Assembly (NCBI RefSeq): GCF_009708005.2
Contig: NZ_CP052757.1
Span: forward strand, 248,001 to 312,000
Direction: 5' to 3'
From: Cellulosimicrobium protaetiae
Lineage (GTDB): Bacteria > Actinomycetota > Actinomycetes > Actinomycetales > Cellulomonadaceae
Length of the DNA: 64,000 nt
Shown here: one piece after another, positions 17,682 to 26,198 of the stretch
How the letters are laid out: the number at the start of each line of letters is the position of its first letter
Numbering within the stretch: the stretch's first letter is position 1
The notes under the pieces: generated by a model
What the model was told of the DNA's origin: nothing
Database searches by the model: none
Seen by the model: the letters and a program-made list of their open reading frames with translations, nothing else
Made by a program: the position numbers and the translations under genes

Positions 17682-19142
17682 TCAGAGGGGTTCGACGTCG
17701 CCGGGGCGCCAGGTGCCGTCGAACCAGCTCTCGAGCGGGCCGTAGAGACGCAGAAGGACGAACCAGCCCTTGCCCGGCACGGTCTGGACCCAGTTCGCGG
17801 CGAGGCCTCTCGGCTCCTCAGGGCCGAAGACGACGTCCACCGAGCCGTCGTCGTTGGGGACGAGGTCGTCCCGCTTGCTGTTCCGGCTCGGGAGCGGCTG
17901 GCCCGTCTGGAGCTCCGAGCGGGTCTGGGGGTCGTACACCACGACCGACCAGAAGTCCGCGGCGGGCACGTCGGCCGGGAGCCGGAGCCGGTACGTCTTC
18001 CCACCGTCGAGCGGCGCGTCGTCCACGTCCACGGTGGCCAGGGCGTACTGCGACCCCTTGCCGACCATCTTCAGCGCCATCGCGGGCGTGTTCACGGTCG
18101 CGAGGTAGAAGAACGTGGTGCGGGCGTCGAGGTAGCGGCCGCCCGCGCCGCCGTCGCGCAGGAACCGGTAGTCGCCGCCGGGGAAGGGGCTCAGCCACCG
18201 GCGGTCCTCGTAGAGGAAGAACGCGGGCTCGCGGGACCGGAACGCCATGGCGCGCGCCGTGGCGTTCCCCACCGCGGCCGCGTCGGTGAGGATGCGGCGC
18301 ATCCGGTCGTCCGGGGCGAACGGCGCGTCCTTGGTGATGCCGATCGAGGCGAGCAGGCCTCGCGTCTCCGGGTCGACGACCCCGATCGGCTCCTTGGCCA
18401 CCACGTGGGCGACCTCCTCGTAGAACGAGAAGTCGTTCGCGTGGACCGTGTTCACCGTGACGCCCGACAACGACGCCCACTCCATCGCCGGCGGGTCGTC
18501 CCGCCGCGACAGGGGGTAGACCCTGACGCCCGTCTCGAACAGCCGCACCGCGGCGTCGGGCCGTCCGTCGACCAGGAAGCCGCGCAGGATGACGAGGTTC
18601 ACCGCGCTCGGCGACTCGGCGACGAACCAGCCCTCGGGCCGCTCCCCGTCGTAGCCCGGCGGGACGATCAGGTACATTCCGCCGGCGCCCCGGTCCGGGC
18701 CGGGCGCGCCGAGGTCCACGACGAACCGGAACCACGCGTCGTCGACCGTACCGGGACCGCACCCCGGCGGCACCTCGATGACCGTCGGGCCGTCGCGCTC
18801 GACGTCGAGCATGACGATCGCGTACACCGTGTCGGTGTTGCCGGTGAGGAACAGCGGGTCGGAGTCGAGCAGGCGGTCCGCGATCGCGCCCTGGTGGCAC
18901 GCCTCCCCCGCGACCTCGACGATCCCCCGGCGGAGCGCCTCCAACGACGCGGCCGGGATGCAGCCGAGGAACGCCTCGACGCCCCGCACCAGGTCGAGAT
19001 GGTCGAAGACCCGCGACGCCGTCTCCGGTGTGGGGACGCCGTCGACGAACCGCAGCTCGCCGATGCTCGTCGCCACCCGGTCCGGTGTGGTGATCTGGGC
19101 CGGGATCGGCGTGTTGTAGCCGGGCCGGACGTCGAGACCCAT
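17682..19142 (-). CDS. DUF1254/DUF1214 domain protein
   Basis: 486 residues. The N-terminal part (about 30-170: FDHLDLVRGVEAFLGCIPAAS, GNTDTVYAIVMLDV) is DUF1254 and the C-terminal part (about 350-470: TFFYLATVNTPAMALK, YRLRLPADVPAADFWSVVVYD, WVQTVPGKGWFVLLRLYGPLE) is DUF1214, the standard two-domain order. The biochemical role is unproven. There is no signal peptide, unlike many Gram-negative members. The ATG follows GAGAGGGGAA by 3-4 nt. It diverges from the arsenic genes but shows no functional link to them. Confidence 0.82.
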   Translation of the reverse strand: MGLDVRPGYNTPIPAQITTPDRVATSIGELRFVDGVPTPETASRVFDHLDLVRGVEAFLGCIPAASLEALRRGIVEVAGEACHQGAIADRLLDSDPLFLTGNTDTVYAIVMLDVERDGPTVIEVPPGCGPGTVDDAWFRFVVDLGAPGPDRGAGGMYLIVPPGYDGERPEGWFVAESPSAVNLVILRGFLVDGRPDAAVRLFETGVRVYPLSRRDDPPAMEWASLSGVTVNTVHANDFSFYEEVAHVVAKEPIGVVDPETRGLLASIGITKDAPFAPDDRMRRILTDAAAVGNATARAMAFRSREPAFFLYEDRRWLSPFPGGDYRFLRDGGAGGRYLDARTTFFYLATVNTPAMALKMVGKGSQYALATVDVDDAPLDGGKTYRLRLPADVPAADFWSVVVYDPQTRSELQTGQPLPSRNSKRDDLVPNDDGSVDVVFGPEEPRGLAANWVQTVPGKGWFVLLRLYGPLESWFDGTWRPGDVEPL

Positions 19143-19281
19143 GCGCGTTCCCCTCTCGTTCCGACGGCACCCGTCAGAAGCCCATCCGAACCGGTGGGTG
19201 CACCCCGCGCCATCACGTGATCCGCGTGATCCGCGGCCTCGTCCCGCGCCAGGAGCAGCGCCCCGAGGCTTGCGCGCCCAT

Positions 19282-19314
19282 ATAGATGAGTGTCAACATA
19301 GAAGGACGTCGATA
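19282..19314. promoter_or_regulatory. Candidate ArsR operators upstream of the arsR-arsC fusion
   Basis: Two abutting sites of one 17-bp motif: 19298-19314 (ATAGAAGGACGTCGATA) and, on the other strand, 19282-19297 (its reverse reads GTTGACACTCATCTAT). Both match the two sites at 22287-22338 in the ATTGA/TTGAC...TCGAT skeleton. They sit 14 bp before the arsR-arsC start, where ArsR would block transcription until arsenite binds. Confidence 0.6.
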
Positions 19315-19328
19315 CAAGAGGTGAGGAC

Positions 19329-20339
19329 ATGACCACCACCCCCCTGACCGTCGCGAACCCCGACTGCACTCCGCAGGTCGAGTCCCACGCCATCGGCGCG
19401 CAGGTCGCCGGCGCCGTGGCCACGACGCTCAAGGCCCTCGCCGAGCCGCTGCGGCTGCGCATGCTCTCCTTCGTCGCGACCTCCGCGGCCGGCGAGGCGT
19501 GCGTGTGCGACCTCGCCGCGCTCACGGACGTGTCCCAGCCGACCGTCTCCCACCACCTGAAGGTGCTGCGCGACGTCGGCGTCCTGACCTCCGAGCGGCG
19601 CGGCACCTGGGTCTGGTACCGCATCGCGCCCGGGTACAAGGCCGCGGTCTCCACCCTGCTGGAGTCGTTCGCCCCCGCCGCGCTCGACGCCCTGGTCAGA
19701 CCGCACGAGCTCACCGGGCTGGAGGACGTCGACGCGGCGCTCGACCGCCTCGCGACCGACCTCGCCCCCCGGCACCCGGCCCTGGAGCCCGGCGTCGTGC
19801 TCCGCACCGTGCGCGAGTCCTACACGGCCCTGGCCCGCTCGGCCACGGTCTCCGCGCACCTGCTCACCCTCACCGATCGCTTCGCCCGCCAGCGCCTGGC
19901 CGACCTCACCCGAGAGGCCGGCGCACGCCCGCAGGTGCTGTTCGTCTGCGTCGCCAACGCCGGCCGCTCCCAGCTCGCCGCCGCCCTGGTCCGCCGATAC
20001 GCGGGCGAGAGGGTCGTGGTGCGCTCGGCCGGGTCGACCCCGGCCGCGGACGTGCACCCCGCGGTGCGTCCCGAGCTCGCCGCGCTCGGCACCGTCGAGG
20101 GCGAGGCCTACCCCAAGCCGCTGACCGACGACGCCGTCCGCGCCGCCGACGTCGTGATCACGATGGGCTGCGGCGACGTGTGCCCGGTCCTGCCCGGCAC
20201 GCGGTACGAGGACTGGCTCGTGGGCGACCCCGCCCTGGCCTCCCCGGCCGGGGTCGCCGCGATCCGCGACGAGCTCGACACCCGCGTGCGCGCCCTCCTC
20301 ACCGACCTCCTGCCCGACCTCGACCTGCCCGCCGCCTGA
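19329..20339 (+). CDS. Fused ArsR repressor and low-molecular-weight-phosphatase-type arsenate reductase
   Basis: 336 residues. Residues ~20-110 are an ArsR winged helix (EACVCDLAALTDVSQPTVSHH) with the CVC arsenite-binding pair in the helix-turn-helix and another Cys at position 14. Residues ~130-190 form a helical linker of the three-helix-bundle kind found in actinobacterial arsenate reductases. Residues ~200-330 are the reductase, with P-loop CVANAGRS (catalytic C207) and a second cysteine pair in TMGCGDVCP. It joins sensing and reduction of arsenate to arsenite in one protein. The ATG follows GAGGTGAGG. The next gene, a free arsenate reductase, begins 27 bp downstream, so they form an operon controlled by the operators just upstream. 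Confidence 0.9.
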   Translation: MTTTPLTVANPDCTPQVESHAIGAQVAGAVATTLKALAEPLRLRMLSFVATSAAGEACVCDLAALTDVSQPTVSHHLKVLRDVGVLTSERRGTWVWYRIAPGYKAAVSTLLESFAPAALDALVRPHELTGLEDVDAALDRLATDLAPRHPALEPGVVLRTVRESYTALARSATVSAHLLTLTDRFARQRLADLTREAGARPQVLFVCVANAGRSQLAAALVRRYAGERVVVRSAGSTPAADVHPAVRPELAALGTVEGEAYPKPLTDDAVRAADVVITMGCGDVCPVLPGTRYEDWLVGDPALASPAGVAAIRDELDTRVRALLTDLLPDLDLPAA

Positions 20340-20366
20340 ACCACCGCTGAACCACCGGAGACCACC

Positions 20367-20804
20367 ATGACCGAGAACGCCACCCCCACGCCGTCCGCCC
20401 TGTTCGTGTGCGTCCACAACGCCGGCCGCTCCCAGATGGCCGCCGCGTACCTGCGCGCCCTGTCCGGCGGCGCCGTCGAGGTCCGCTCCGCCGGGTCCGC
20501 CCCGGCGGACCAGATCAACCCCGTCGCCGTCAAGGCCATGCTCGAGGAGGGCATCGACATCCGAGCCGAGCAGCCCAAGGTCCTCACGACCGAGGCCGTC
20601 CAGGCGTCCGACGTCGTCATCACCATGGGCTGCGGCGACGCGTGCCCGATCTTCCCCGGCAAGCGCTACGAGGACTGGGCCCTGGAGGACCCGGCCGGGC
20701 AGGGCATCGACGCCGTGCGCCCCATCCGCGACGAGATCCGCGGCCGCGTGCTCACCCTCCTCGACGAGCTCGGCGTCGCACCCGTCGTCGTCCCGCGCGG
20801 CTGA
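20367..20804 (+). CDS. arsC: Arsenate reductase, thioredoxin- or mycothiol-coupled LMW-phosphatase type
   Basis: 145 residues. The phosphatase-like P-loop CVHNAGRS gives the nucleophile C15, which attacks arsenate; the conserved TMGCGDACPIFPGKRYEDW segment carries C89 and C93, the pair that relays the disulfide. Which thiol regenerates it (thioredoxin or mycothiol) cannot be decided here. The protein closely resembles the reductase half of the preceding fusion, so the locus has two arsenate reductase domains, probably after duplication. A GGAG ribosome site precedes the ATG. A strong stem-loop follows its stop. Confidence 0.92.
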   Translation: MTENATPTPSALFVCVHNAGRSQMAAAYLRALSGGAVEVRSAGSAPADQINPVAVKAMLEEGIDIRAEQPKVLTTEAVQASDVVITMGCGDACPIFPGKRYEDWALEDPAGQGIDAVRPIRDEIRGRVLTLLDELGVAPVVVPRG

Positions 20805-20808
20805 GACG

Positions 20809-20850
20809 TCGGCCGCGCGCCGTTCCCGCCCGGGCCCGACGCGCGGCCGA
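20809..20850. terminator. Bidirectional terminator between arsC and the convergent flavoprotein gene
   Basis: Perfect 11-bp stem TCGGCCGCGCG (20809-20819) with CGCGCGGCCGA (20840-20850), loop 20 nt, occupying almost all the space between two converging stops at 20804 and 20855. Confidence 0.65.
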
Positions 20851-20854
20851 GCGT

Positions 20855-22273
20855 TCAGCCCTGGTCCCCGTCGCCCGAGCGGCCGTGCACGACGCCGGTC
20901 GCGAACCCCACACCACGGGGCGCCCCGACCCCGAGGGTGACGAGCTGCGGCTCGGCGGGTGCGGTGCCGCAGCACGACCCGGCCGCGCTCGCGCCGTCGG
21001 CCTCCAGGGCCAGGTCGGTCGAGCAGACGCCGGTCGCGGGCAGGTTCAGCTCGACCGCGTCGGCCGCGGCTCGGTCCCCGGCCAGCGCCGCGGCGATCGA
21101 GCGCACCTGCTCGTAGCCCGTGGCGAGCAGGAACGTCGGCGCACGGCCGTAGGACTTCATGCCGGCGAGGTAGAACCCGTCGTCCGGGTGGGACAGCAGC
21201 TGCTCGCCGTGCGGCGGCACGGTGCCGCACGAGTGCTGGTTCGGGTCGATGAGCGGAGCGAGCGCCGCGGGCGCCTCCACGATCGGGTCCAGGTCGAGGC
21301 GCACCTCGCGCAGCATGTCCAGGTCGGGCCGGAACCCGGTGGCGTTCACGATCTGGTGCACCTCGAGGTTCAGCGCCCCGTCGCGCGCGGTCCCCACCAC
21401 CTGCACCGCCTCCCCCGCGGGCACGAGACGCTCGATCGACACCCGGGTCAGCAGCGTCAGGCGCCCAGCCTCCACGGCGGCCCGCAGGCGCGTCCCGAGC
21501 AGCCCGCGCGCCGGGAGCTCGTCGTCCGTACCGCCGCCGAACAGGCGCCGCGCGGAACCCCCGCGGATCGCCCACGTGATCGTGGTGCTCGGCTCGGACT
21601 CGGACAGCTCGACCAGGCTCAGGAGCGTGTTCGCCGCGGAGTGCCCCATCCCGACGACGAGGGTGTCCCTGCCCGCGAACCGGTCACGCTGGGACCCGAG
21701 CACGTCCGGCAACGGACCCGTCACGTGTCCGGCGGCCTGCGCTTCGCCGGCGGCCGGGAGCCCGGAGACACCCAGCGGGTTCGGGGTCGAGAACGTGCCC
21801 GAGGCGTCGATCACCGCACGGGCGAGCACGTCGGTCACCACGCCGGCCCCGTCCACGGTCCGTACCCGGTACCCGCGACGCTCCCGCCCGAGCGAGCGCG
21901 TCTTGTCCGCCCCGTCGCGCGCGACCGCCAGCACCCGCGCCCCGGTGCGCAGTCGCGACCCGATCTCCGGCGTGGCGGCCAGCGGCGTCAGGTACCGCCC
22001 CACGAGCTCCCCGCCGGTCGGCAGGGTGTCCAGGTCGGGTTCCACCCAGCCTGTCGGCCCCAGCAGGCGTCGTGCCGCGGCGTCGATGTCGTAGCGCCAC
22101 GGCGAGAACAGCCGCACGTGACCCCACGACGCGATCGCCGCGCCCGGGCCCTCGCCCGCCTCCAGCACCACCGGCTCGAGCCCGCGCTCGAGCAGGTGCG
22201 CCGCCGCCGCCAGACCCACCGGACCCGCCCCGATCACCACGACCGGGAGCTCGTCCCGCACCACCTCGACCAT
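20855..22273 (-). CDS. Arsenic-locus FAD/NAD(P)-dependent oxidoreductase (ArsO-like flavoprotein)
   Basis: 472 residues. The N-terminal FAD-binding Rossmann motif is VVVIGAGPVGLAAAAHLLERG, a second dinucleotide site reads DTLVVGMGHSAANTLL, and NATGFRPDLD is the usual flavin-monooxygenase/thioredoxin-reductase-like closing motif. The C-terminus (about 430-455) carries adjacent cysteines in AAGSCCGTAP, possibly a metal- or arsenic-binding tail. Similar proteins sit in many actinobacterial ars clusters and are often called ArsO; the reaction is not settled. The start at 22273 follows GGAG by 5 nt; two in-frame upstream ATGs exist, at 22288 and 22324, the first inside the operator. It diverges from arsR and should share its repression. 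Confidence 0.8.
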   Translation of the reverse strand: MVEVVRDELPVVVIGAGPVGLAAAAHLLERGLEPVVLEAGEGPGAAIASWGHVRLFSPWRYDIDAAARRLLGPTGWVEPDLDTLPTGGELVGRYLTPLAATPEIGSRLRTGARVLAVARDGADKTRSLGRERRGYRVRTVDGAGVVTDVLARAVIDASGTFSTPNPLGVSGLPAAGEAQAAGHVTGPLPDVLGSQRDRFAGRDTLVVGMGHSAANTLLSLVELSESEPSTTITWAIRGGSARRLFGGGTDDELPARGLLGTRLRAAVEAGRLTLLTRVSIERLVPAGEAVQVVGTARDGALNLEVHQIVNATGFRPDLDMLREVRLDLDPIVEAPAALAPLIDPNQHSCGTVPPHGEQLLSHPDDGFYLAGMKSYGRAPTFLLATGYEQVRSIAAALAGDRAAADAVELNLPATGVCSTDLALEADGASAAGSCCGTAPAEPQLVTLGVGAPRGVGFATGVVHGRSGDGDQG

Positions 22274-22286
22274 CACCGCTCCTCGC

Positions 22287-22338
22287 ATTGAAGGTTGTCG
22301 ATGTGAGCATCGTGGGTCACGCATCGACGGTTGTCAAT
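22287..22338. promoter_or_regulatory. Paired, inverted ArsR operators between the flavoprotein gene and arsR
   Basis: ATTGAAGGTTGTCGATG (22287-22303) and, inverted, CATCGACGGTTGTCAAT (22322-22338), 18 bp apart. Each is itself an imperfect palindrome (ATTGA...TCGATG). The same motif precedes the arsR-arsC fusion at 19298. One site lies next to each divergent start, so one repressor can hold both genes. Confidence 0.7.
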
Positions 22339-22356
22339 CTGTGGGAGGATGGCGGC

Positions 22357-22722
22357 ATGACGACGACCGCGCTCACCCTCACGCCCACCGACGGCGGAGC
22401 CGGCTGCTGCGGTCCCGCCGTCACGCAGGCCGTCGACCCCGAGGTCGCGCGCGAGCTCGCGCGCACCTTCAAGGCCCTCGCGGACCCTGCCCGGGTCCAG
22501 CTCCTCGCGATCGTCGCCGCGCAGGACGGCAGCGAGGCGTGCGTGTGCGACCTCACCGAACCGGTCGGCCTCTCCCAGCCCACCGTCAGCCACCACCTCA
22601 AGATCCTGGTCGACGCCGGTCTGCTCACCCGCGAGCAGCGCGGCCGCTGGGCGTACTACTCGCTCGTCCCGGGCGCGCTCGCGCGGCTCGCGGGTGCCCT
22701 CACCGACGCCACCTCCGACTGA
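22357..22722 (+). CDS. arsR: ArsR-family arsenic-responsive repressor
   Basis: 121 residues with a winged helix (LARTFKALADPARVQLLAIV, EACVCDLTEPVGLSQPTVSHHLKIL, EQRGRWAYYSLVPG). The CVC pair in the recognition region is the classic arsenite site, and an N-terminal GCCG adds two further cysteines, which could complete a three-Cys site. The ATG at 22357 follows GGGAGG; the longer open frame upstream overlaps the divergent gene and operators and is rejected. It should repress itself, the divergent flavoprotein and, by operator similarity, the arsR-arsC/arsC operon 3 kb away. Confidence 0.9.
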   Translation: MTTTALTLTPTDGGAGCCGPAVTQAVDPEVARELARTFKALADPARVQLLAIVAAQDGSEACVCDLTEPVGLSQPTVSHHLKILVDAGLLTREQRGRWAYYSLVPGALARLAGALTDATSD

Positions 22723-22838
22723 GGAGCCGTTCGCCGCGCGCACCACGCCCCCGCTCCCTACGCTCGGCGTGTCGGTCGAGCCCGCTCGCACCGATCGGTC
22801 GGCACCGACGGCCGTGCGACGACGGGCGAGGAGCACCC

Positions 22839-23702
22839 ATGGCCGAGGTGACGGGATCGATCGAGCACACCCCGCGGTCGGGCTGGCAGCGGTTCTGGGA
22901 CCGGGGCGGGTGGTGGCGCGCACTCCTCTTCGCGGTGCTCTACGTCGCGGTGTACCTCGGCGTCGGGTGGCTCCTGGGCGCCACGGGCCTGGGCCCGGAC
23001 AGCGGCGAGGAGCTCCTCGACTCGTCGGACACCGTGTTCTTCGGTCTGCTGCTGCCGATCCTCGTCATGAGCCTGCTGCTCGTCGCCTTCCTGTCGACGA
23101 TGCGCTGGCGGCGCGAGGTGTTCGGCCCGCAGCCGGTCGCGGGGCGTCCGTGGATGTGGGTCGCGGTGGTCCTCGTGCTCGTCCCGGTCGTGCTGCACCT
23201 CGTCGCGACGGACTGGTCGTCCTACGACGTCACGGTGGTCCTCACCGTCCTCGCGCTCGGCCTGTGCATCGGGTTCGCGGAGGAGGTCCTGACGCGCGGC
23301 GTCGCCGTGACGATGCTCCGCCGGGCGGGGTACGGCGAGAAGGTCGTGATGGTGCTCTCGTCGCTCCTCTTCGCGCTCCTGCACGCGTCGAACCTGGTCT
23401 CCGGGCAGGACCTCCTGACCGTGGGCACGACGGTCGTCTACGCGTTCGGGTTCGGCACCATGATGTACCTCTCGATGCGTGTCACCGGCAGCATCGTGCC
23501 CGCGATCCTCCTGCACGCCGCGACCGACCCGACGACGATCCTCGCGACGAGCGGCGTCGACACGCACGGCGCGCACGCCGGGTCGGACGCGCTCAACACG
23601 TTCGCGGGGACGTTCAACGTCCTCTTCGTCGCCGTCGCGATCCTGGCGGTCTTCCTCGTCTCGGGCCGCGCCGGGAAGTCGGCGGCACCGACGCAGGGCT
23701 GA
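22839..23702 (+). CDS. CPBP-family intramembrane metalloprotease-like protein
   Basis: 287 residues, about eight membrane segments. The family signature is intact: EEVLTRG (EExxxR motif), FALLHASN, and LLHAATDP, which supply the glutamates and histidines of the putative metal site. CPBP (Abi) proteins are related to the CAAX protease Rce1; in bacteria they act in bacteriocin self-immunity, envelope processing or unknown roles. The ATG at 22839 follows GAGGAG by 6-7 nt. Two more CPBP genes lie at 45843 and 46632. No bacteriocin gene is visible near it. Confidence 0.85.
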   Translation: MAEVTGSIEHTPRSGWQRFWDRGGWWRALLFAVLYVAVYLGVGWLLGATGLGPDSGEELLDSSDTVFFGLLLPILVMSLLLVAFLSTMRWRREVFGPQPVAGRPWMWVAVVLVLVPVVLHLVATDWSSYDVTVVLTVLALGLCIGFAEEVLTRGVAVTMLRRAGYGEKVVMVLSSLLFALLHASNLVSGQDLLTVGTTVVYAFGFGTMMYLSMRVTGSIVPAILLHAATDPTTILATSGVDTHGAHAGSDALNTFAGTFNVLFVAVAILAVFLVSGRAGKSAAPTQG

Positions 23703-23715
23703 GGGCTCCGGCGGT

Positions 23716-24006
23716 CTACCGACGCCCGCGCAGGGCGATGACGGGGCCCGAGAACAGCGCGATACCGAGCATGAACCCGACGTCGTACCAGTTCCCGTTG
23801 TTGTCGACCTCGTAGATGCTCACGGTGTCCGTGAAGAGCGACACGATGAACGTGATCGGCAGGATCATCCCCTGCCACAGTCCCCACCAGAACCCGTAGC
23901 CACCGGGGTTCGCGGCGACGTTCGGCCCGGCGGCGCAGGCCCCCAGGAGCAGGATCACCGCGATGGCGAGAGCCGCACCGGCTGCTCGTCGCGCCGTCGT
24001 GGACAT
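23716..24006 (-). CDS. Small membrane-anchored lipoprotein
   Basis: 96 residues. The signal peptide ends in LLLGAC, a lipobox, giving a mature protein that starts at Cys ~25. Two further hydrophobic stretches (GFWWGLWQGMILPITFIVSLF and VGFMLGIALFSGPVIAL) follow, with a short aromatic hydrophilic loop between. Proteins like this are frequent, uncharacterised members of high-GC genomes. The start at 24006 follows GGAGGTGA. It is convergent with the CPBP gene. Confidence 0.7.
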   Translation of the reverse strand: MSTTARRAAGAALAIAVILLLGACAAGPNVAANPGGYGFWWGLWQGMILPITFIVSLFTDTVSIYEVDNNGNWYDVGFMLGIALFSGPVIALRGRR

Positions 24007-24129
24007 GACGCTCACCTCCGTGGACAGGTCGACGGCACCAGTGAACCGCGCGCGCCGCCCGACGGCGAGGGCAGGACAGCGCGGCGCCACGGGGAGCCCC
24101 GTGTCGGGGCCGTGCGGCAGGATGGCGGC

Positions 24130-25146
24130 ATGACGCAGAGCACGGACGACGGCGCCCCCTCGAGCCCTCCCGCGACGGCGGGTGGCGAGCTCATGCTGCT
24201 CGACACCGCGAGCCTGTACTTCCGCGCGTTCTTCGGGGTCCCCGACTCGATCAAGGCCCCGGACGGGACGCCGGTCAACGCGGTGCGCGGTCTGCTCGAC
24301 ATGGTCGCGACGCTCGTCACCGACCGCCGCCCGTCGCGGCTCGTCGCGTGCTGGGACGTCGACTGGCGCCCCGCGTTCCGCGTCGAGGCCATCCCCTCCT
24401 ACAAGGCGCACCGGGTCGCGGAGAAGGTCCCCGGGACCACGGGGGTCGAGGAGGTCCCGGAGAAGCTCGTCCCGCAGGTCCCGGTGATCGTCGACGTCCT
24501 CGCCGCGCTGGGGATCGCGCGCGTCGGCGCGGCGGGCTACGAGGCCGACGACGTCATCGGCACGCTCACGGCGCGCGAGGTCGCGCGGCGGGCCACGAGC
24601 GGGACGACCCGCGACCCGGACGGCCGGGCCGCCGTCGAGGTCGTCACCGGCGACCGCGACCTGTTCCAGCTCGTCGACGACGCCGCGGGCGTGCGCGTCC
24701 TCTACCCGACGAAGGGCGTGAAGAACCTCGACGTCGTCGACCAGGCGCGCCTCGCCGAGCGGTACGGCACCCCGACCGGCGCGGCCTACGCGGACATGGC
24801 GGTGCTGCGCGGCGACCCGAGCGACGGCCTGCCGGGCGTCCCCGGCATCGGGGAGAAGACGGCGGTCGCCCTCCTCGCGAGGTACGGCGACCTCGCGGGC
24901 GTGCTCGCCGCGCGCGACGCCGGCGACCCTGGCCTGACGGCGACGCAGCGGCGCCGGCTCACCGAGGCGGCCCCCTACCTGCAGGTCGCGCCGCTCGTCG
25001 TGCGCGTCGCCCCGGACGCGCCCGTCGGGGAGGTCCACGACGCGCTGCCCACCGCCCCCGCGGACCCCGACGCGCTCGACGAGCTCACCGAGCGGTGGGG
25101 CCTCGGGACGTCGGTCCGGCGCCTGCTGGACGCCCTGGGCGGCTGA
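24130..25146 (+). CDS. 5'-3' exonuclease (PIN/FEN-like, Pol I N-terminal domain type)
   Basis: 338 residues. Metal-binding acidic residues appear in LLDTASLYFRAFF, CWDVDW, YEADDVIGTL and TGDRDLFQLVDD, and the helix-hairpin-helix DNA-binding segment reads GDPSDGLPGVPGIGEKTA. This is the free-standing version of the DNA polymerase I 5' nuclease domain, which removes RNA primers or flaps. The ATG at 24130 comes six bases after CAGGAT with no ribosome site, suggesting a leaderless message. It stands alone between a lipoprotein and an esterase gene. Confidence 0.88.
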   Translation: MTQSTDDGAPSSPPATAGGELMLLDTASLYFRAFFGVPDSIKAPDGTPVNAVRGLLDMVATLVTDRRPSRLVACWDVDWRPAFRVEAIPSYKAHRVAEKVPGTTGVEEVPEKLVPQVPVIVDVLAALGIARVGAAGYEADDVIGTLTAREVARRATSGTTRDPDGRAAVEVVTGDRDLFQLVDDAAGVRVLYPTKGVKNLDVVDQARLAERYGTPTGAAYADMAVLRGDPSDGLPGVPGIGEKTAVALLARYGDLAGVLAARDAGDPGLTATQRRRLTEAAPYLQVAPLVVRVAPDAPVGEVHDALPTAPADPDALDELTERWGLGTSVRRLLDALGG

Positions 25147-25300
25147 GGATCCGGGCGCCGGGTGCCGGCGAGACGGGACCCGGACTCGTCGGCGGGCACA
25201 GTCCGCTCGGTCGGCGCGGTGGCTCGCCGCAGGCAGACTGGGGACGCCGGGCACACGCCGGGCGAACCCGATACCCCGAGACCCGCCGGGAGGCGACACC

Positions 25301-26083
25301 GTGGCCCTCGTCCGCTGCAGCTTCTACTCCGACGTGCTCGAGGTGAGCACGACGATGACCGTGCTGCTCCCGCAGGCCACGACGACCCAGATCGGCATGT
25401 CCGGGTCCGCGAGCGCCCGCGCCGAGGGCGCGCCGGTGCTCTACCTGCTGCACGGCATGAGCGACGACGAGACGATCTGGACGCGGCGGACGTCGATCGA
25501 GCGGTACGTCGCGGACCGTGGGCTGGCGGTCGTCATGCCGCGCGTCGAGCGCAGCTTCTACGCCGACGAGGTGCACGGGCACCGGTACTGGACGTTCCTG
25601 TCCGAGGAGCTGCCGAGCCTGGTCGACCAGTTCTTCCGGGTGTCGTCGCGCCGCGAGGACACGTTCGTGGCGGGCCTGTCGATGGGAGGCTACGGCGCGT
25701 TCCGGTGGGCGCTGCGCCACCCCGAGCGGTTCGCGGCCGCGGCGAGCCTGTCGGGCGTGCTCGACCTCGCCGACGAGTCGTACCGCGAGCGCCGCCTGCC
25801 CGACATCGAGCGCGTGTTCGGCGACCGCGAGATCGCGGGCTCGGACGACGACCTGCTCGCGCTGCTGCGCCGGGCCGCCGCCGAGGGCCGGACGACGGAC
25901 CTCCCGGACCTGTTCCTCGCGTGCGGGACCGAGGACTTCCTCGTCGACGGCAACCGGGCGTTCGAGCAGGTCGCGCGCGAGTCCGGCGTCCCGCTGCGGT
26001 CGGAGTTCTCGCCCGGCACGCACGAGTGGGGCTTCTGGGACCGCACGATCCCGGACGTCCTCGACTGGCTGCCGGCCAGATGA
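25301..26083 (+). CDS. Esterase, alpha/beta hydrolase (esterase D / FrmB-like)
   Basis: 260 residues. The N-terminal core reads VLLPQATT then LYLLHGMSDDETIW (oxyanion hole), with nucleophile elbow GLSMGGYGAF, an acid in CGTEDFLVDGN and a catalytic His in SPGTHEWGFWD. This is the tributyrin-esterase/S-formylglutathione-hydrolase group, acting on short acyl esters; substrate unknown. It has no signal peptide. The GTG start at 25301 follows GGGAGG by 7 nt. It is probably monocistronic. Confidence 0.88.
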   Translation: MALVRCSFYSDVLEVSTTMTVLLPQATTTQIGMSGSASARAEGAPVLYLLHGMSDDETIWTRRTSIERYVADRGLAVVMPRVERSFYADEVHGHRYWTFLSEELPSLVDQFFRVSSRREDTFVAGLSMGGYGAFRWALRHPERFAAAASLSGVLDLADESYRERRLPDIERVFGDREIAGSDDDLLALLRRAAAEGRTTDLPDLFLACGTEDFLVDGNRAFEQVARESGVPLRSEFSPGTHEWGFWDRTIPDVLDWLPAR

Positions 26084-26198
26084 GGGTGTCGTCGGTACGC
26101 GGCAACAATGGGTGAATTATCAACAAGTCGGGTGTCCAGCTCTTTCGCCGCGCGACCCTGGGACGTAGTTTTCGGGCAGTCGTCACGAAGGAGGACGA

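Noticed and set aside
23716-25299. 527-codon frame containing the small lipoprotein at its end
   Set aside because: Only the last 96 codons have a signal peptide and ribosome site; the rest is antisense to the exonuclease gene.
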